Source: SIG607 sp045533195 (lineage in GTDB: Bacteria > Bacillota > Clostridia > Oscillospirales > Acutalibacteraceae). From it: a DNA stretch of 64,000 nucleotides. This document shows, one piece after another, positions 17,934 through 26,501 of this stretch (position 1 is the first letter of the stretch; each line of letters starts with the position of its first letter). The translations under genes were made by a program, and so were the position numbers. The notes under the pieces are model-generated. The model ran no database searches. It saw only the letters and a program-made list of their open reading frames with translations, and was not told where the DNA came from. The DNA lies in NCBI GenBank assembly GCA_045533195.1, contig JAZSHI010000055.1:4250-68249 (forward strand), written 5' to 3'.

Positions 17934-18242
17934 TTGACAACTTAAAATAAGAGTGTTATACTCTTTATCATACTAAAGCGATGACGAAGACGGTTTAGGA
18001 TTTTTACTTGCAGAGAGCCGATGTTAGCTGAAAATCGGTAGTATGGATTCTAATTCAACCCATCCCTTCTGAGCCGGAAGTCCGAAAAGGAAACTTAGTA
18101 GATGCTTCCCGTGATTGCTGCGTTAATGCATAGGAATTGTTTGATTCCAAGAGTGGCGGAATTTTCCGCAATTTGAGTGGTACCGCGAGTGTTATTTCAC
18201 ACCCGTCTCAAAGCAAAACTTTGAGATGGGTGTTTATTTTTT
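17934..18242 (+). promoter_or_regulatory. T-box leader 1 (predicted specifier TTC, Phe) with promoter
   Basis: The promoter is TTGACA (17934-17939), 17 bases, TATACT (17957-17962). The leader contains GATGACGAAGAC, AGAGAGC, a distal-loop GCTGAAAAT and TGAGCC, all Stem I landmarks, then the T-box element GAGTGGTACCGCG (18175-18187). The terminator hairpin has arms 18199-18213 and 18219-18233 and ends in a T-rich run. The 3' strand of the specifier loop reads TAATTCA just before the helix strand ACC. Taking the codon as the three bases before purine-plus-helix gives TTC (Phe); ATT (Ile) is a weaker alternative because it would be followed by C. The T-box identity is secure; the specifier is a by-eye inference. 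Confidence 0.9.
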
Positions 18243-18262
18243 CAAGAAAGGGAGTATTTAAA

Positions 18263-20530
18263 ATGACTACCAACACAGCAAAAGAACAGTTAATGGAGAT
18301 TGCATCTCGAATTAAAGAAATGCGCGATATTATGGGTTGGTCTATTGAAGAAATGGCTGAAAAAACCGAAGTGTCCGTAGAAGATTATACTGCATACGAA
18401 ACCGCAAACGCAGATATTCCTTTTTCTTTCATACATAAGTGTGCTCTTGCTTTCGACGTGGAAATGACAGAGCTATTAGAGGGTAGAGCTGCTCGTCTTT
18501 CGGGTTACACCGTAACCAGAAAGGGAATGGGACAGTCCACCGCTAAGGAAGACGGTATTGATATTAAAAACCTTGCTCCGAAATTTAAGGATAAAATAGC
18601 CGAGCCTTACTGGGTAAGATACGAATATGATGCTTCTCAGCAGAATAAGCCAATTCATCTTACTACACATTCAGGACAGGAATTTGACCTTATAATGAGC
18701 GGTTCTCTTAAGGTACAGATAGGAAATAAAACAGAAATTCTTAATGAGGGCGACAGTATTTACTATAACAGCTCCACCCCTCACGGAATGATAGCTATCG
18801 GCGGCAAAGACTGCGTATTCTGCGCCGTTGTTCTTCCCGGTGAAGAGGTAAAAGAAGAGAGTGTGCGAAAGAGCATTGCTTCTGCTAAAACTTCCGAAAC
18901 TCTCGTTTGCGAAAAATTCGTTGAAACTAAAGAAAACGAAAACGGGGAACTTCTTGATATTAAATTTAATAATACCGATAGCTTTAACTTTGGTTTTGAT
19001 ATTGTTGACGGCATTGCAGGAAAATATCCCGATAAACTTGCTATGCTTCACGTAGATAAGAACAAGGTTGAACGCCGCTTTACCTTTAATGATATTAAAC
19101 GCGCTTCTAATCAGTGCGCTAACTACTTTACGTCTTTAGGCATTAAAAAAGGCGACAAGGTAATGCTTGTTCTAAAGCGCCATTATCAGTTCTGGTTCTG
19201 TATGGTTGCCCTTCACAAAATAGGGGCTGTGGCTATTCCCGCTACAAATCAGCTTAAGGAACACGACTTTGAATACCGCTTTAATGCTGCAGGAGTAAGC
19301 GCTCTTGTATGTACTGCTGACTCAGACACAGCCGAAATTGCCCAGAGAGCAGCCGTCAACTGTCCTACCGTTAAAAATCTTATAATGGTGGGAGACAGCC
19401 GTGAAGGTTGGCGCAATTTTGACGAGGAATATCCTCTCTTCAGCGCCCACTACTATAGAAATGAAGATACTTCAAGCGGTGATGATATTGCTCTTATGTT
19501 CTTTACTTCGGGAACTACAGGCAATCCCAAAATGGCAGCTCATAAGCACACCTATGCTTTAGGACATTTTGTTACGGCAAAATATTGGCATTGTTGCGAA
19601 AGAGACGGACTCCATCTTACTATTTCCGATACCGGCTGGGGTAAATCTCTTTGGGGTAAGCTTTACGGACAGTGGCTTTGCGAAGGCGCAGTATTCGTTT
19701 ATGACTTTGATAAATTCGATGCAGATGAAATTCTGCCTATGTTTGCAAAATATCAGATTACAACCTTCTGTGCGCCGCCTACAATGCTCAGACTGCTTGT
19801 TAAGGGCGACCTTTCAAAATACGATTTATCTTCAATAAAACATATGACAACAGCAGGTGAAGCTCTTAATCCCGAGGTGTTCGTTCAGTTTGAAAAGGCA
19901 ACGGGACTTCAGATTATGGAAGGCTTCGGACAGACCGAGACAACCCTTACTATTGCTAATCTTTGCGGTACAGTTCCCAAGGTTGGCGCAATGGGTAAGG
20001 CTTCCCCGCAATACGACATCGATATTGTTGATCCTGACGGTAATTCGGTTGCAGACGGTGAAGTGGGAGAAATTGTTGTACGCACAAAAGATGGTGTGCC
20101 TTGCGGTCTTTTCAAGGAATATTACTGTGACGAAGAAAAAACAAATGAGGCTTGGTATGACGGAATGTATCATACGGGCGATACCGCTTGGCGCGATGAG
20201 GACGGTTATTTCTGGTATGTTAGCCGTATTGATGACGTTATTAAGTCTTCGGGCTACCGTATAGGACCTTTCGAAATCGAAAGTGTTATTATGGAACTTC
20301 CTTACGTTCTTGAGTGTGGTGTTTCTGCCGCTCCCGATGAGGTAAGGGGACAGGTGGTTAAGGCAAGTATTGTTTTGGTAAAGGGTACCGAGCCTACCGA
20401 AGAGCTTAAAAAGGAAATTCAGAATTACGTAAAAGAGCATACCGCACCCTATAAATATCCCAGAATAGTTGTATTTAAGGATGAACTCCCCAAAACCATA
20501 AGCGGAAAAATCCAGAGAAATAAGCTATAG
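18263..20530 (+). CDS. HTH-cupin-acyl-CoA ligase fusion, copy 1
   Basis: Three domains are joined in 755 aa. Residues about 8-70 are an XRE-type helix-turn-helix (ASRIKEMRDIMGWSIEEMAEKT). Residues about 110-200 are a cupin with the barrel motifs HSGQEFDLIMSGSLKVQIG and STPHGMIAIG. Residues about 250-755 are an AMP-binding ligase with FTSGTTGNPKMA near 413-424, GQTET, TGDTAWRDEDGY and the C-terminal SGKIQRNKL holding the catalytic Lys. It should convert a carboxylic acid, ATP and CoA to an acyl-CoA; the acid is not known. A longer frame from 18137 runs into the T-box, so I use ATG 18263 with AAAGGGA upstream. T-box control argues for a biosynthetic role, possibly activating phenylacetate or a similar acid for reductive carboxylation. 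Confidence 0.85.
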   Translation: MTTNTAKEQLMEIASRIKEMRDIMGWSIEEMAEKTEVSVEDYTAYETANADIPFSFIHKCALAFDVEMTELLEGRAARLSGYTVTRKGMGQSTAKEDGIDIKNLAPKFKDKIAEPYWVRYEYDASQQNKPIHLTTHSGQEFDLIMSGSLKVQIGNKTEILNEGDSIYYNSSTPHGMIAIGGKDCVFCAVVLPGEEVKEESVRKSIASAKTSETLVCEKFVETKENENGELLDIKFNNTDSFNFGFDIVDGIAGKYPDKLAMLHVDKNKVERRFTFNDIKRASNQCANYFTSLGIKKGDKVMLVLKRHYQFWFCMVALHKIGAVAIPATNQLKEHDFEYRFNAAGVSALVCTADSDTAEIAQRAAVNCPTVKNLIMVGDSREGWRNFDEEYPLFSAHYYRNEDTSSGDDIALMFFTSGTTGNPKMAAHKHTYALGHFVTAKYWHCCERDGLHLTISDTGWGKSLWGKLYGQWLCEGAVFVYDFDKFDADEILPMFAKYQITTFCAPPTMLRLLVKGDLSKYDLSSIKHMTTAGEALNPEVFVQFEKATGLQIMEGFGQTETTLTIANLCGTVPKVGAMGKASPQYDIDIVDPDGNSVADGEVGEIVVRTKDGVPCGLFKEYYCDEEKTNEAWYDGMYHTGDTAWRDEDGYFWYVSRIDDVIKSSGYRIGPFEIESVIMELPYVLECGVSAAPDEVRGQVVKASIVLVKGTEPTEELKKEIQNYVKEHTAPYKYPRIVVFKDELPKTISGKIQRNKL

Positions 20531-20549
20531 TGTAAAAATAAATAGAATA

Positions 20550-20863
20550 TTGACAAATACCATAAGTTGTGCTACAATAGTACAGTCAATAAAAGGCTTT
20601 GACGAAGAGTACACGCTCTATATGCCTTGCAGAGAAACGGTGGTTGGTGCAAACCGTCAGGTTAGTGGTTCGTGTTTGTAGCTTCTGAGCCGAGGGGAAG
20701 AAAGTATTTAATATCAGTAGAACCCCTCCGTGATTGCTGCGTTAATGCATAGGAATTGTTTGATTCCAAGAGTGGCGGATTTCCGCAATTTGAGTGGTAC
20801 CGCGGGTGTGAATAATCATTTAGCACTCGTCTCAAAGGCATTACTTTGGGACGGGTGTTTTTT
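20550..20863 (+). promoter_or_regulatory. T-box leader 2 (predicted specifier GTA, Val) with promoter
   Basis: The promoter is TTGACA (20550-20555), 17 bases, TACAAT (20573-20578). Stem I landmarks are GACGAAGAGTA with its AGTA loop-E strand, AGAGAAACGGTGG, GGTGCAAACCGT and TGAGCC. The T-box element GAGTGGTACCGCG is at 20792-20804. Terminator arms 20824-20837 and 20844-20857 are followed by TTTTTT. The specifier loop lies between CACG/CGTG above and GAAG/CTTC below, and its 3' strand is TTTGTAG. The codon before the last purine is GTA (Val); TTT (Phe) or TTG (Leu) cannot be excluded by eye. The 3' half is nearly identical to leader 1, but Stem I is different. Confidence 0.9.
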
Positions 20864-20892
20864 CGTCCTACAAAAAACGGAGAGAAGAAAAT

Positions 20893-23181
20893 ATGGAACA
20901 AATGACAGGACTTGATTTTAAAATCAAGGAAATGGCGGGGCGTATTAAAGAACTCAGAGAAATTGAAGGTCTTACCCCCGAGGAAATGGCGGTTAAAACT
21001 GCCGTATCTACAGAAGAATATATTCAGTGTGAAGCAGGTAACAGTGACTTAAACTTTGCTTTTATCTACCGTTGCGCCCTTGCACTTAACGTTAACGTAA
21101 CCGATATTATTGAGGGCTACAGCCCGAGACTTAAGTCCTATACCGTAACACGTTCGGGTGCAGGTCAAAAAATTGCTCAGGCGCACGGTATGACCTATTA
21201 TAACCTTGCTTATGCCTTCCAGAACAAGATTGCCGAGCCTCTTTACGTTCGCAGTATATATAGCGAAGAAGCACAGCACAAGGATATAGAGCTTACAACC
21301 CACGCAGGTCAGGAGCTTGATATTGTTATTGAAGGTCAGCTTATGGTACAGGTTGGCGAACACAAGGAAGTTTTAGGCCCCGGAGACAGTATTTATTATG
21401 ATAGTGACGTTGCTCACGGTATGATTGCTATCGGCGGTAAAGACTGCCTTTTCTATGCTATTGTTCTTAATCCCACAGGCGAACCTATTCCCGAGCTTCT
21501 CCCCGCAAAAACCATTCTTGAGCCTAAAGCGGTTAAGAAGGACACTAAGGAAAGAATTTATCAGAAATTTATTGACGTGAAAGAGGATGCAAACGGCACT
21601 CCTACCTCAATTAAATTTAAAAATACCGAGAAGTTCAACTTCGGCTTTGACCTTATTGACGCTCTTGCAGACAAAGAACCCGAAAAACTTGCAATGCTTC
21701 ATATATCTAAGGACAAAACTGAACGCAGACTTACCTTTAAGGATATAAAGAAGGCATCTAACCAATGCGCCAACTACTTTAAGTCCTTGGGTATTAAAAA
21801 AGGCGACAGAGTAATGCTCGTTTTAAAACGTCATTATCAATTCTGGTTCGCTATGATTGGTCTTAATAAATTAGGAGCAATCGGTATTCCCGCTACTAAT
21901 CAGCTTTTAGAGCACGATTTTGAATATCGCTTTAATGCGGCAGGAGTAAATACCATTATATGCACTGCTGACGGTGATACTGCAAATCAGGTTGATATTG
22001 CCGCCGCTAAATCTCCTACTCTTATAAATAAACTTATAGTAGGCGGAGAGAGGGACGGCTGGAGAAACTTTGACGAGGAATATACTCTATACAGTACCCA
22101 CTATAACAGAACAGAGGATGCTCCGGGCGGAGATGACCTTATGCTTATGTTCTTCACTTCGGGTACTACGGGTTATCCCAAAATTGCCGCTCATAATTAT
22201 AAATATGCCCTTGGTCATTTCCATACTGCAAAGTATTGGCATACGGTTGACCCCGACGGACTCCATTTCACTATTTCCGATACGGGTTGGGCTAAATCAA
22301 TGTGGGGTAAGCTTTACGGACAATGGCTTTGCGAAGCGGCTATATTCGTTTATGACTTTGACCGCTTTGATGCCGCAGACATTCTCCCAATGTTTGCTAA
22401 ATATAAAATCACTACATTCTGTGCACCTCCTACAATGCTCAGAATGATGATAAAACAGGATATATCTCAGTACGATTTTTCTTCCGTTACTCATATGACT
22501 ACGGCAGGCGAGGCTCTTAATCCCGAGGTTTACCGTCAGTTTGAAAAGGCTACGGGACTTCAGATTCTTGAGGGCTTTGGTCAGACCGAAAGTACTATGA
22601 TAATCGGTAATATGATTGGTTCAAGCCATAAAATAGGTTCTATGGGTAAACCTGCTCCTATCTATGATGTTGATATCGTTGACCCCGACGGAAAGAGTGT
22701 TTCCGACGGTGAGGTTGGTGAAATTGTTATTAATGTTAAGGACGGTGCTCCCTGTGGACTCTTTACAGGATATTATCTTAACGAGGAAAAAACCAAGGAA
22801 GTATGGCACGACGGCTATTATCATACAGGCGATACCGCTTGGCGAGATGAAGACGGCTTCTATTGGTACGTTGGACGTGTTGATGACGTTATTAAGTCTT
22901 CCGGTTACCGTATAGGACCTTTCGAAATCGAAAGTGTTATTATGGAGCTTCCTTACGTTCTTGAATGCGGTGTTTCTGCCGCTCCCGACGAGGTAAGAGG
23001 TCAGGTTGTTAAGGCAAGTATCGTTTTGGTAAAGGGTACCGAGCCTACCGAAGAACTTAAAAAGGAAATCCAGAAGTACGTTAAGGACAGAACTGCTCCT
23101 TATAAGTACCCACGTATTGTAGTATTCAGAGACAGTCTCCCAAAAACTACAAGTGGAAAAATACAGAGAAATAAGTTATAA
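20893..23181 (+). CDS. HTH-cupin-acyl-CoA ligase fusion, copy 2
   Basis: This 762-aa paralogue of the 18263 gene has the same three parts: an XRE-type helix-turn-helix (GRIKELREIEGLTPEEMAVKT), a cupin (HAGQELDIVIEGQLMVQVG, VAHGMIAIG) and an AMP-binding acyl-CoA ligase with FTSGTTGYPKIA near residue 420, GQTES, HTGDTAWRDEDGF and the terminal SGKIQRNKL. The last 130 or so codons are almost identical at DNA level to copy 1, including synonymous sites, while the N-terminal domains diverge more. GGAG at 20879-20882 supports ATG 20893. It leads an apparent operon with an ATPase, the oxidoreductase subunits and ilvE, so a branched short-chain acid such as isobutyrate is a plausible substrate; this is inference. 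Confidence 0.85.
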   Translation: MEQMTGLDFKIKEMAGRIKELREIEGLTPEEMAVKTAVSTEEYIQCEAGNSDLNFAFIYRCALALNVNVTDIIEGYSPRLKSYTVTRSGAGQKIAQAHGMTYYNLAYAFQNKIAEPLYVRSIYSEEAQHKDIELTTHAGQELDIVIEGQLMVQVGEHKEVLGPGDSIYYDSDVAHGMIAIGGKDCLFYAIVLNPTGEPIPELLPAKTILEPKAVKKDTKERIYQKFIDVKEDANGTPTSIKFKNTEKFNFGFDLIDALADKEPEKLAMLHISKDKTERRLTFKDIKKASNQCANYFKSLGIKKGDRVMLVLKRHYQFWFAMIGLNKLGAIGIPATNQLLEHDFEYRFNAAGVNTIICTADGDTANQVDIAAAKSPTLINKLIVGGERDGWRNFDEEYTLYSTHYNRTEDAPGGDDLMLMFFTSGTTGYPKIAAHNYKYALGHFHTAKYWHTVDPDGLHFTISDTGWAKSMWGKLYGQWLCEAAIFVYDFDRFDAADILPMFAKYKITTFCAPPTMLRMMIKQDISQYDFSSVTHMTTAGEALNPEVYRQFEKATGLQILEGFGQTESTMIIGNMIGSSHKIGSMGKPAPIYDVDIVDPDGKSVSDGEVGEIVINVKDGAPCGLFTGYYLNEEKTKEVWHDGYYHTGDTAWRDEDGFYWYVGRVDDVIKSSGYRIGPFEIESVIMELPYVLECGVSAAPDEVRGQVVKASIVLVKGTEPTEELKKEIQKYVKDRTAPYKYPRIVVFRDSLPKTTSGKIQRNKL

Positions 23182-23202
23182 TTAATTAAAGGAGTGAGAG
23201 CG

Positions 23203-23865
23203 ATGTTTGAGAAAAGAATTACGCTTTTTTGCGGACATTACGGAAGCGGAAAAACCAATATAGCTGTAAATGCTGCTTTAAAGCTTAGTCAAAATTATGA
23301 AAATATTGCTCTTGCCGACCTTGATATAGTTAATCCCTATTTCAGAACTAAAGACAGTAGTTATGAACTTAGCGAAAAGGGAATAAGACTTATTTGTTCC
23401 CAGTACGCTAATTCAAATGTTGATATTCCCGCTTTACCTCAGGATATTTATGCTATTACCGATGATAAAGCATTAAAATGCGTTGTGGATATCGGCGGCG
23501 ATGACAGAGGCGCTTACGTGCTGGGCAGAATAAGTGAAAAAATCGTTAGTGAAAACGATTACGATATGCTTATGGTAATAAACAGTTACCGCCCGTTAAC
23601 CAGAGATGCCCAGTCAACCTTAGAGGTGTTAAGGGAAATTGAAACGGCTGCTAAAATTAAGTTTACAGGACTTGTAAACAATTCAAATTTAGGTGAAGAA
23701 ACAACCGAGGAAGATGTAATCAGTTCGCTTTCTTATGCTGAAAGCATGTCAAAGGTGACAGGGCTTCCAGTTGTTGCAACCACCGTAAAAGAGGAACTTT
23801 GTGATGCTTTAAATGGAAAAATAGAAAATCTTTTCCCTCTTAAGCTTCAGGATAAAATTTTATAG
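23203..23865 (+). CDS. P-loop ATPase of MinD/ParA-like type, unknown role
   Basis: The protein (220 aa from ATG 23203) opens with a Walker A loop, CGHYGSGKTN, then ALADLDIVNPYFRT, resembling the deviant Walker/DxD arrangement of SIMIBI-class ATPases. CVVDIGGDDRGAY resembles a Walker B/switch region, and MLMVINSYRPLT follows. I cannot assign a specific function. A GTG at 23194 would add three residues, but AAAGGAG lies too close to it, so ATG 23203 is preferred. It lies between the ligase and the ferredoxin-type subunit of the oxidoreductase, so a maturation or cofactor-insertion role is possible; that is a guess from context only. Confidence 0.65.
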   Translation: MFEKRITLFCGHYGSGKTNIAVNAALKLSQNYENIALADLDIVNPYFRTKDSSYELSEKGIRLICSQYANSNVDIPALPQDIYAITDDKALKCVVDIGGDDRGAYVLGRISEKIVSENDYDMLMVINSYRPLTRDAQSTLEVLREIETAAKIKFTGLVNNSNLGEETTEEDVISSLSYAESMSKVTGLPVVATTVKEELCDALNGKIENLFPLKLQDKIL

Positions 23866-23918
23866 ATTACACATTAATTGTGCTTATCATAATATTAATT
23901 TGCTAAGGAGTGTTTAAT

Positions 23919-24125
23919 TTGGCAAAGTTGACATTTAAAACCGACAACTGTAAAGGTTGCGGACTGTGTGTAGATGCCTGTCCTAAACAGGTGCTTATTC
24001 TCGCTCAGGACAAAATTAACAAAAAAGGACATCATCCCGTTGAAGCCGCTAATATTGAGGCATGTATCGGATGCGCCTTCTGTGCGACTATGTGTCCTGA
24101 CTGTATTATCAAGGTAGAAAGGTAG
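23919..24125 (+). CDS. 2-oxoacid:ferredoxin oxidoreductase, ferredoxin-like (delta) subunit
   Basis: This small protein has two [4Fe-4S]-binding motifs, CKGCGLCVDACP and CIGCAFCATMCP. It is the electron-carrier subunit of a four-subunit ferredoxin oxidoreductase and accepts electrons from, or gives them to, the thiamine enzyme. I choose TTG 23919 (MAKLTFKTDNC), because AAGGAG at 23905-23910 is 8 bases before it; a GTG at 23910 overlaps that site. Its stop codon TAG overlaps the first possible start of the alpha subunit gene, so the subunits are coupled. Confidence 0.85.
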   Translation: MAKLTFKTDNCKGCGLCVDACPKQVLILAQDKINKKGHHPVEAANIEACIGCAFCATMCPDCIIKVER

Positions 24126-25198
24126 TGAAAAAAGTGGCAGATAAAGTTTTAATGAAAGGTAATGAAGCTATTGCAGAAGCTGCTATAGTTGCAGGATGCC
24201 GTCACTATTTCGGTTATCCAATTACTCCTCAGACAGAAATTGCCGCTTATATGGCAAAGCGTATGCCCAAAATCGGCGGTACCTTCCTTCAGGCAGAAAG
24301 TGAAATTGCCGCTATCAATATGGTTTACGGTGTTGCTTCTACCGGTAAGCGTGTAATGACATCTTCTTCAAGCCCCGGAATTTCCCTTAAGGGCGAAGGT
24401 CTTTCCTATCTTGCAGGCGCTGACCTTCCTTCTCTTATCGTTAACGTACAGAGAGGCGGCCCCGGACTCGGCGGTATTCAGCCTTCTCAGTCTGACTACT
24501 ATCAGGCTACAAAGGCAGGCGGTCACGGAGATTTCAGAATGATAGTTCTTGCTCCTGCTTCCGTTCAGGAAATGGCTGACCTTACCGTAAAGGGCTTTGA
24601 ACTTGCAGATAAATACCGTATGACATCTATGATTCTTGCCGACGGTACTATGGGACAGATGATGGAACCCGTTTCTCTCGACCTTGCAGTTAATGCACCG
24701 GCTCCAAAGCCTTGGGCTACTACAGGAACAAAAATGGAACGTGAACACAATATTGTTAACTCTCTTTTCCTTGTTCCCGAAGAGCTTGAAAAATCTAACT
24801 TTGAGCGTTTTGAACGTTATAAGTACATAGAAGAAAACGAATGTATGTGGGAAGAGTATCTTATGGACGATGCAGAAATATGTATTGCCGCATTCGGTAT
24901 CGCTGCACGTGTTTCCAAAAATGCTATTAACGAAGCAAGAAAGCAGGGTATTAAGGTTGGTCTTATCCGTCCTATTACTCTTTGGCCTTTCCCTGCAGAG
25001 CCCTTTAAGAAGGCGGCAGATAAGGTTAAACAGATTATTTCTGTTGAGCTTTCTATGGGACAGATGATTGATGACGTACGACTTGCTAGTGAATGTAAGG
25101 TTCCCGTAACCCTAAGTAATCGTGCAGGCGGTATGATTCCTTCTCCCGAACAGGTACTTGACGCTATTAAAGAAGCAGCAAAAGGAGGCGCAAAATAA
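24125..25198 (+). CDS. vorB: 2-oxoacid:ferredoxin oxidoreductase alpha subunit (VorB-type)
   Basis: This 357-aa subunit has the pyrimidine-binding and domain-III features of the pyruvate:ferredoxin oxidoreductase superfamily. The N-terminus carries GNEAIAEAAIVAGCRHYFGYPITPQTE, quoted here as segments GNEAIAEAA and FGYPITPQTE, both typical. SSSPGISLKGEG and RGGPGLGGIQPSQSDYYQA follow, and VELSMGQM lies near the C-terminus. By length and subunit order it fits the VOR/KOR type (branched-chain 2-oxoacids or 2-oxoglutarate) better than the one-chain pyruvate enzyme. GTG 24125 overlaps the preceding stop; GTG 24134 is a possible alternative start. Proximity to ilvE favours branched-chain 2-oxoacids, but substrate cannot be read from sequence. 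Confidence 0.85.
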   Translation: MKKVADKVLMKGNEAIAEAAIVAGCRHYFGYPITPQTEIAAYMAKRMPKIGGTFLQAESEIAAINMVYGVASTGKRVMTSSSSPGISLKGEGLSYLAGADLPSLIVNVQRGGPGLGGIQPSQSDYYQATKAGGHGDFRMIVLAPASVQEMADLTVKGFELADKYRMTSMILADGTMGQMMEPVSLDLAVNAPAPKPWATTGTKMEREHNIVNSLFLVPEELEKSNFERFERYKYIEENECMWEEYLMDDAEICIAAFGIAARVSKNAINEARKQGIKVGLIRPITLWPFPAEPFKKAADKVKQIISVELSMGQMIDDVRLASECKVPVTLSNRAGGMIPSPEQVLDAIKEAAKGGAK

Positions 25199-25953
25199 TG
25201 GTAGTATTTGATAAACCTCATGCACTTACCGATGCTCCCATGCATTATTGCCCCGGTTGTACTCACGGTATAGTTCACCGTCTTGTTGCCGAGGTAATTG
25301 ATGAACTTGGCATTGAGGGCAAAACCATTGGTGTTGCTCCCGTTGGTTGCTCGGTTATGGCATACAACTATTTTAACTGTGATATGATTGAAGCCGCTCA
25401 CGGACGTGCTCCCGCTGTTGCAACGGGTGTAAAAAGAGCAGACCCCGAAAATCATATTGTATTTACCTATCAAGGTGACGGTGACCTTGCTTCTATCGGT
25501 ATGGCTGAAACAGTTCATTCTGCCGCAAGAAATGAAAATATTACCGTTATCTTTATTAACAATGCTATTTACGGTATGACAGGCGGCCAGATGGCTCCTA
25601 CCTCTCTTCCCGGTCAGGTTACACAGACCTCTCCTTACGGAAGAGCTGTTACTCAGTGCGGTTATCCCGTTAAGGTTTGCGAAATGCTTTCCAAACTTGA
25701 CGGCCCCGAATATCTTGAAAGAGTAACCGTAAACAACGTTAAAAACATTAAAAACGCTAAGAAGGCTATTAAAAAGGCTTTCCAGAATCAGATTGACGGC
25801 AAGGGCTTTTCTCTTGTTGAGGTTGTATCCTCCTGTCCTACTAACTGGGGTATGACTCCTAAGCAGGCGCTTGAGTGGATTGACGAAAAGATGATTCCTT
25901 ATTATCCTCTTGGCGTTTATAAAGACAGAAGCGCAGATAAGGAGGAAGCATAA
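25198..25953 (+). CDS. 2-oxoacid:ferredoxin oxidoreductase beta subunit (thiamine diphosphate-binding)
   Basis: This subunit of 251 aa binds thiamine diphosphate. The start YCPGCTHGIVHRL is the family's cofactor-proximal motif, and the TPP/metal motif GDGDLASIGMAE with NNAIYGMTGGQ is intact. In the oxidative direction it decarboxylates a 2-oxoacid to acyl-CoA; in the reductive direction it carboxylates acyl-CoA with reduced ferredoxin. It is coupled to the alpha subunit (TAATG overlap at 25198) and to the gamma subunit (TAATG at 25953). Confidence 0.88.
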   Translation: MVVFDKPHALTDAPMHYCPGCTHGIVHRLVAEVIDELGIEGKTIGVAPVGCSVMAYNYFNCDMIEAAHGRAPAVATGVKRADPENHIVFTYQGDGDLASIGMAETVHSAARNENITVIFINNAIYGMTGGQMAPTSLPGQVTQTSPYGRAVTQCGYPVKVCEMLSKLDGPEYLERVTVNNVKNIKNAKKAIKKAFQNQIDGKGFSLVEVVSSCPTNWGMTPKQALEWIDEKMIPYYPLGVYKDRSADKEEA

Positions 25954-26486
25954 TGGCTACTAAACAGTTTTTATTTTCAGGCTTTGGCGGTCAGGGTATT
26001 CTTTTCTCCGGAAAATTTATTGCCTATAAAGGACTTATGGATGGTAAGCAGGTAAGTTGGCTTCCTTCTTACGGTCCCGAAATGCGTGGCGGTACTGCAA
26101 GCTGTAGCGTTATAGTAAGTGACGAACCCGTCGGTTCTCCTATTGTTTCTAAGCCCGATGTTCTTATCGCTATGAATCTTCCTTCTCTTGATAAGTATGA
26201 GTCCTCAGTTGCTGAGGGTGGGATGATTTTCCTCGATTCCTCTCTTATCGAAAGAAAGGTAGAGCGTGACGACGTTAAGGTTTTCTATATTCCTGCTACC
26301 CGTCTTGCAGGAGAAAACGGTATGCCTACACTTGCCAATATGATTATTGTTGGTAAGGTATTAAAAGAACTTGGAGATTTCTCTCCTGAAAGTGTTGATG
26401 CAGCTCTTTCTAAAGTAATCTCAGCAAAGCGCGCTGATATGGCTGATATAAATAGAAAAGCAATGCAGATAGGCGCCCAAAACTAA
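25953..26486 (+). CDS. 2-oxoacid:ferredoxin oxidoreductase gamma subunit
   Basis: This 177-aa subunit contains the family motifs SGFGGQGILFSGK at the N-terminus and SYGPEMRGGTASCSVIVS in the middle, which bind CoA in related enzymes. It completes the delta-alpha-beta-gamma set. It overlaps the beta subunit stop by one base and is followed after 15 bases by ilvE, which has its own ribosome-binding site (AAAGGAG). Confidence 0.88.
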   Translation: MATKQFLFSGFGGQGILFSGKFIAYKGLMDGKQVSWLPSYGPEMRGGTASCSVIVSDEPVGSPIVSKPDVLIAMNLPSLDKYESSVAEGGMIFLDSSLIERKVERDDVKVFYIPATRLAGENGMPTLANMIIVGKVLKELGDFSPESVDAALSKVISAKRADMADINRKAMQIGAQN

Positions 26487-26501
26487 TAAAGGAGAAAAAT
26501 T

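Noticed and set aside
18137..18262. N-terminal extension of ligase copy 1
   Set aside because: These codons overlap the T-box antiterminator and terminator; ATG 18263 has the ribosome-binding site and matches the start of copy 2.
19832..20440. 202-codon open frame on the minus strand inside ligase copy 1
   Set aside because: Antisense shadow of a well-supported AMP-binding domain; no start signal.
23866..23918. Promoter before the ferredoxin subunit
   Set aside because: TTACAC and CATAAT are only 15 bases apart and both are weak; the gene more likely belongs to the T-box 2 transcript.
24817..25518. 233-codon minus-strand frame across the oxidoreductase alpha and beta genes
   Set aside because: Shadow frame of two conserved genes, no domain signature.
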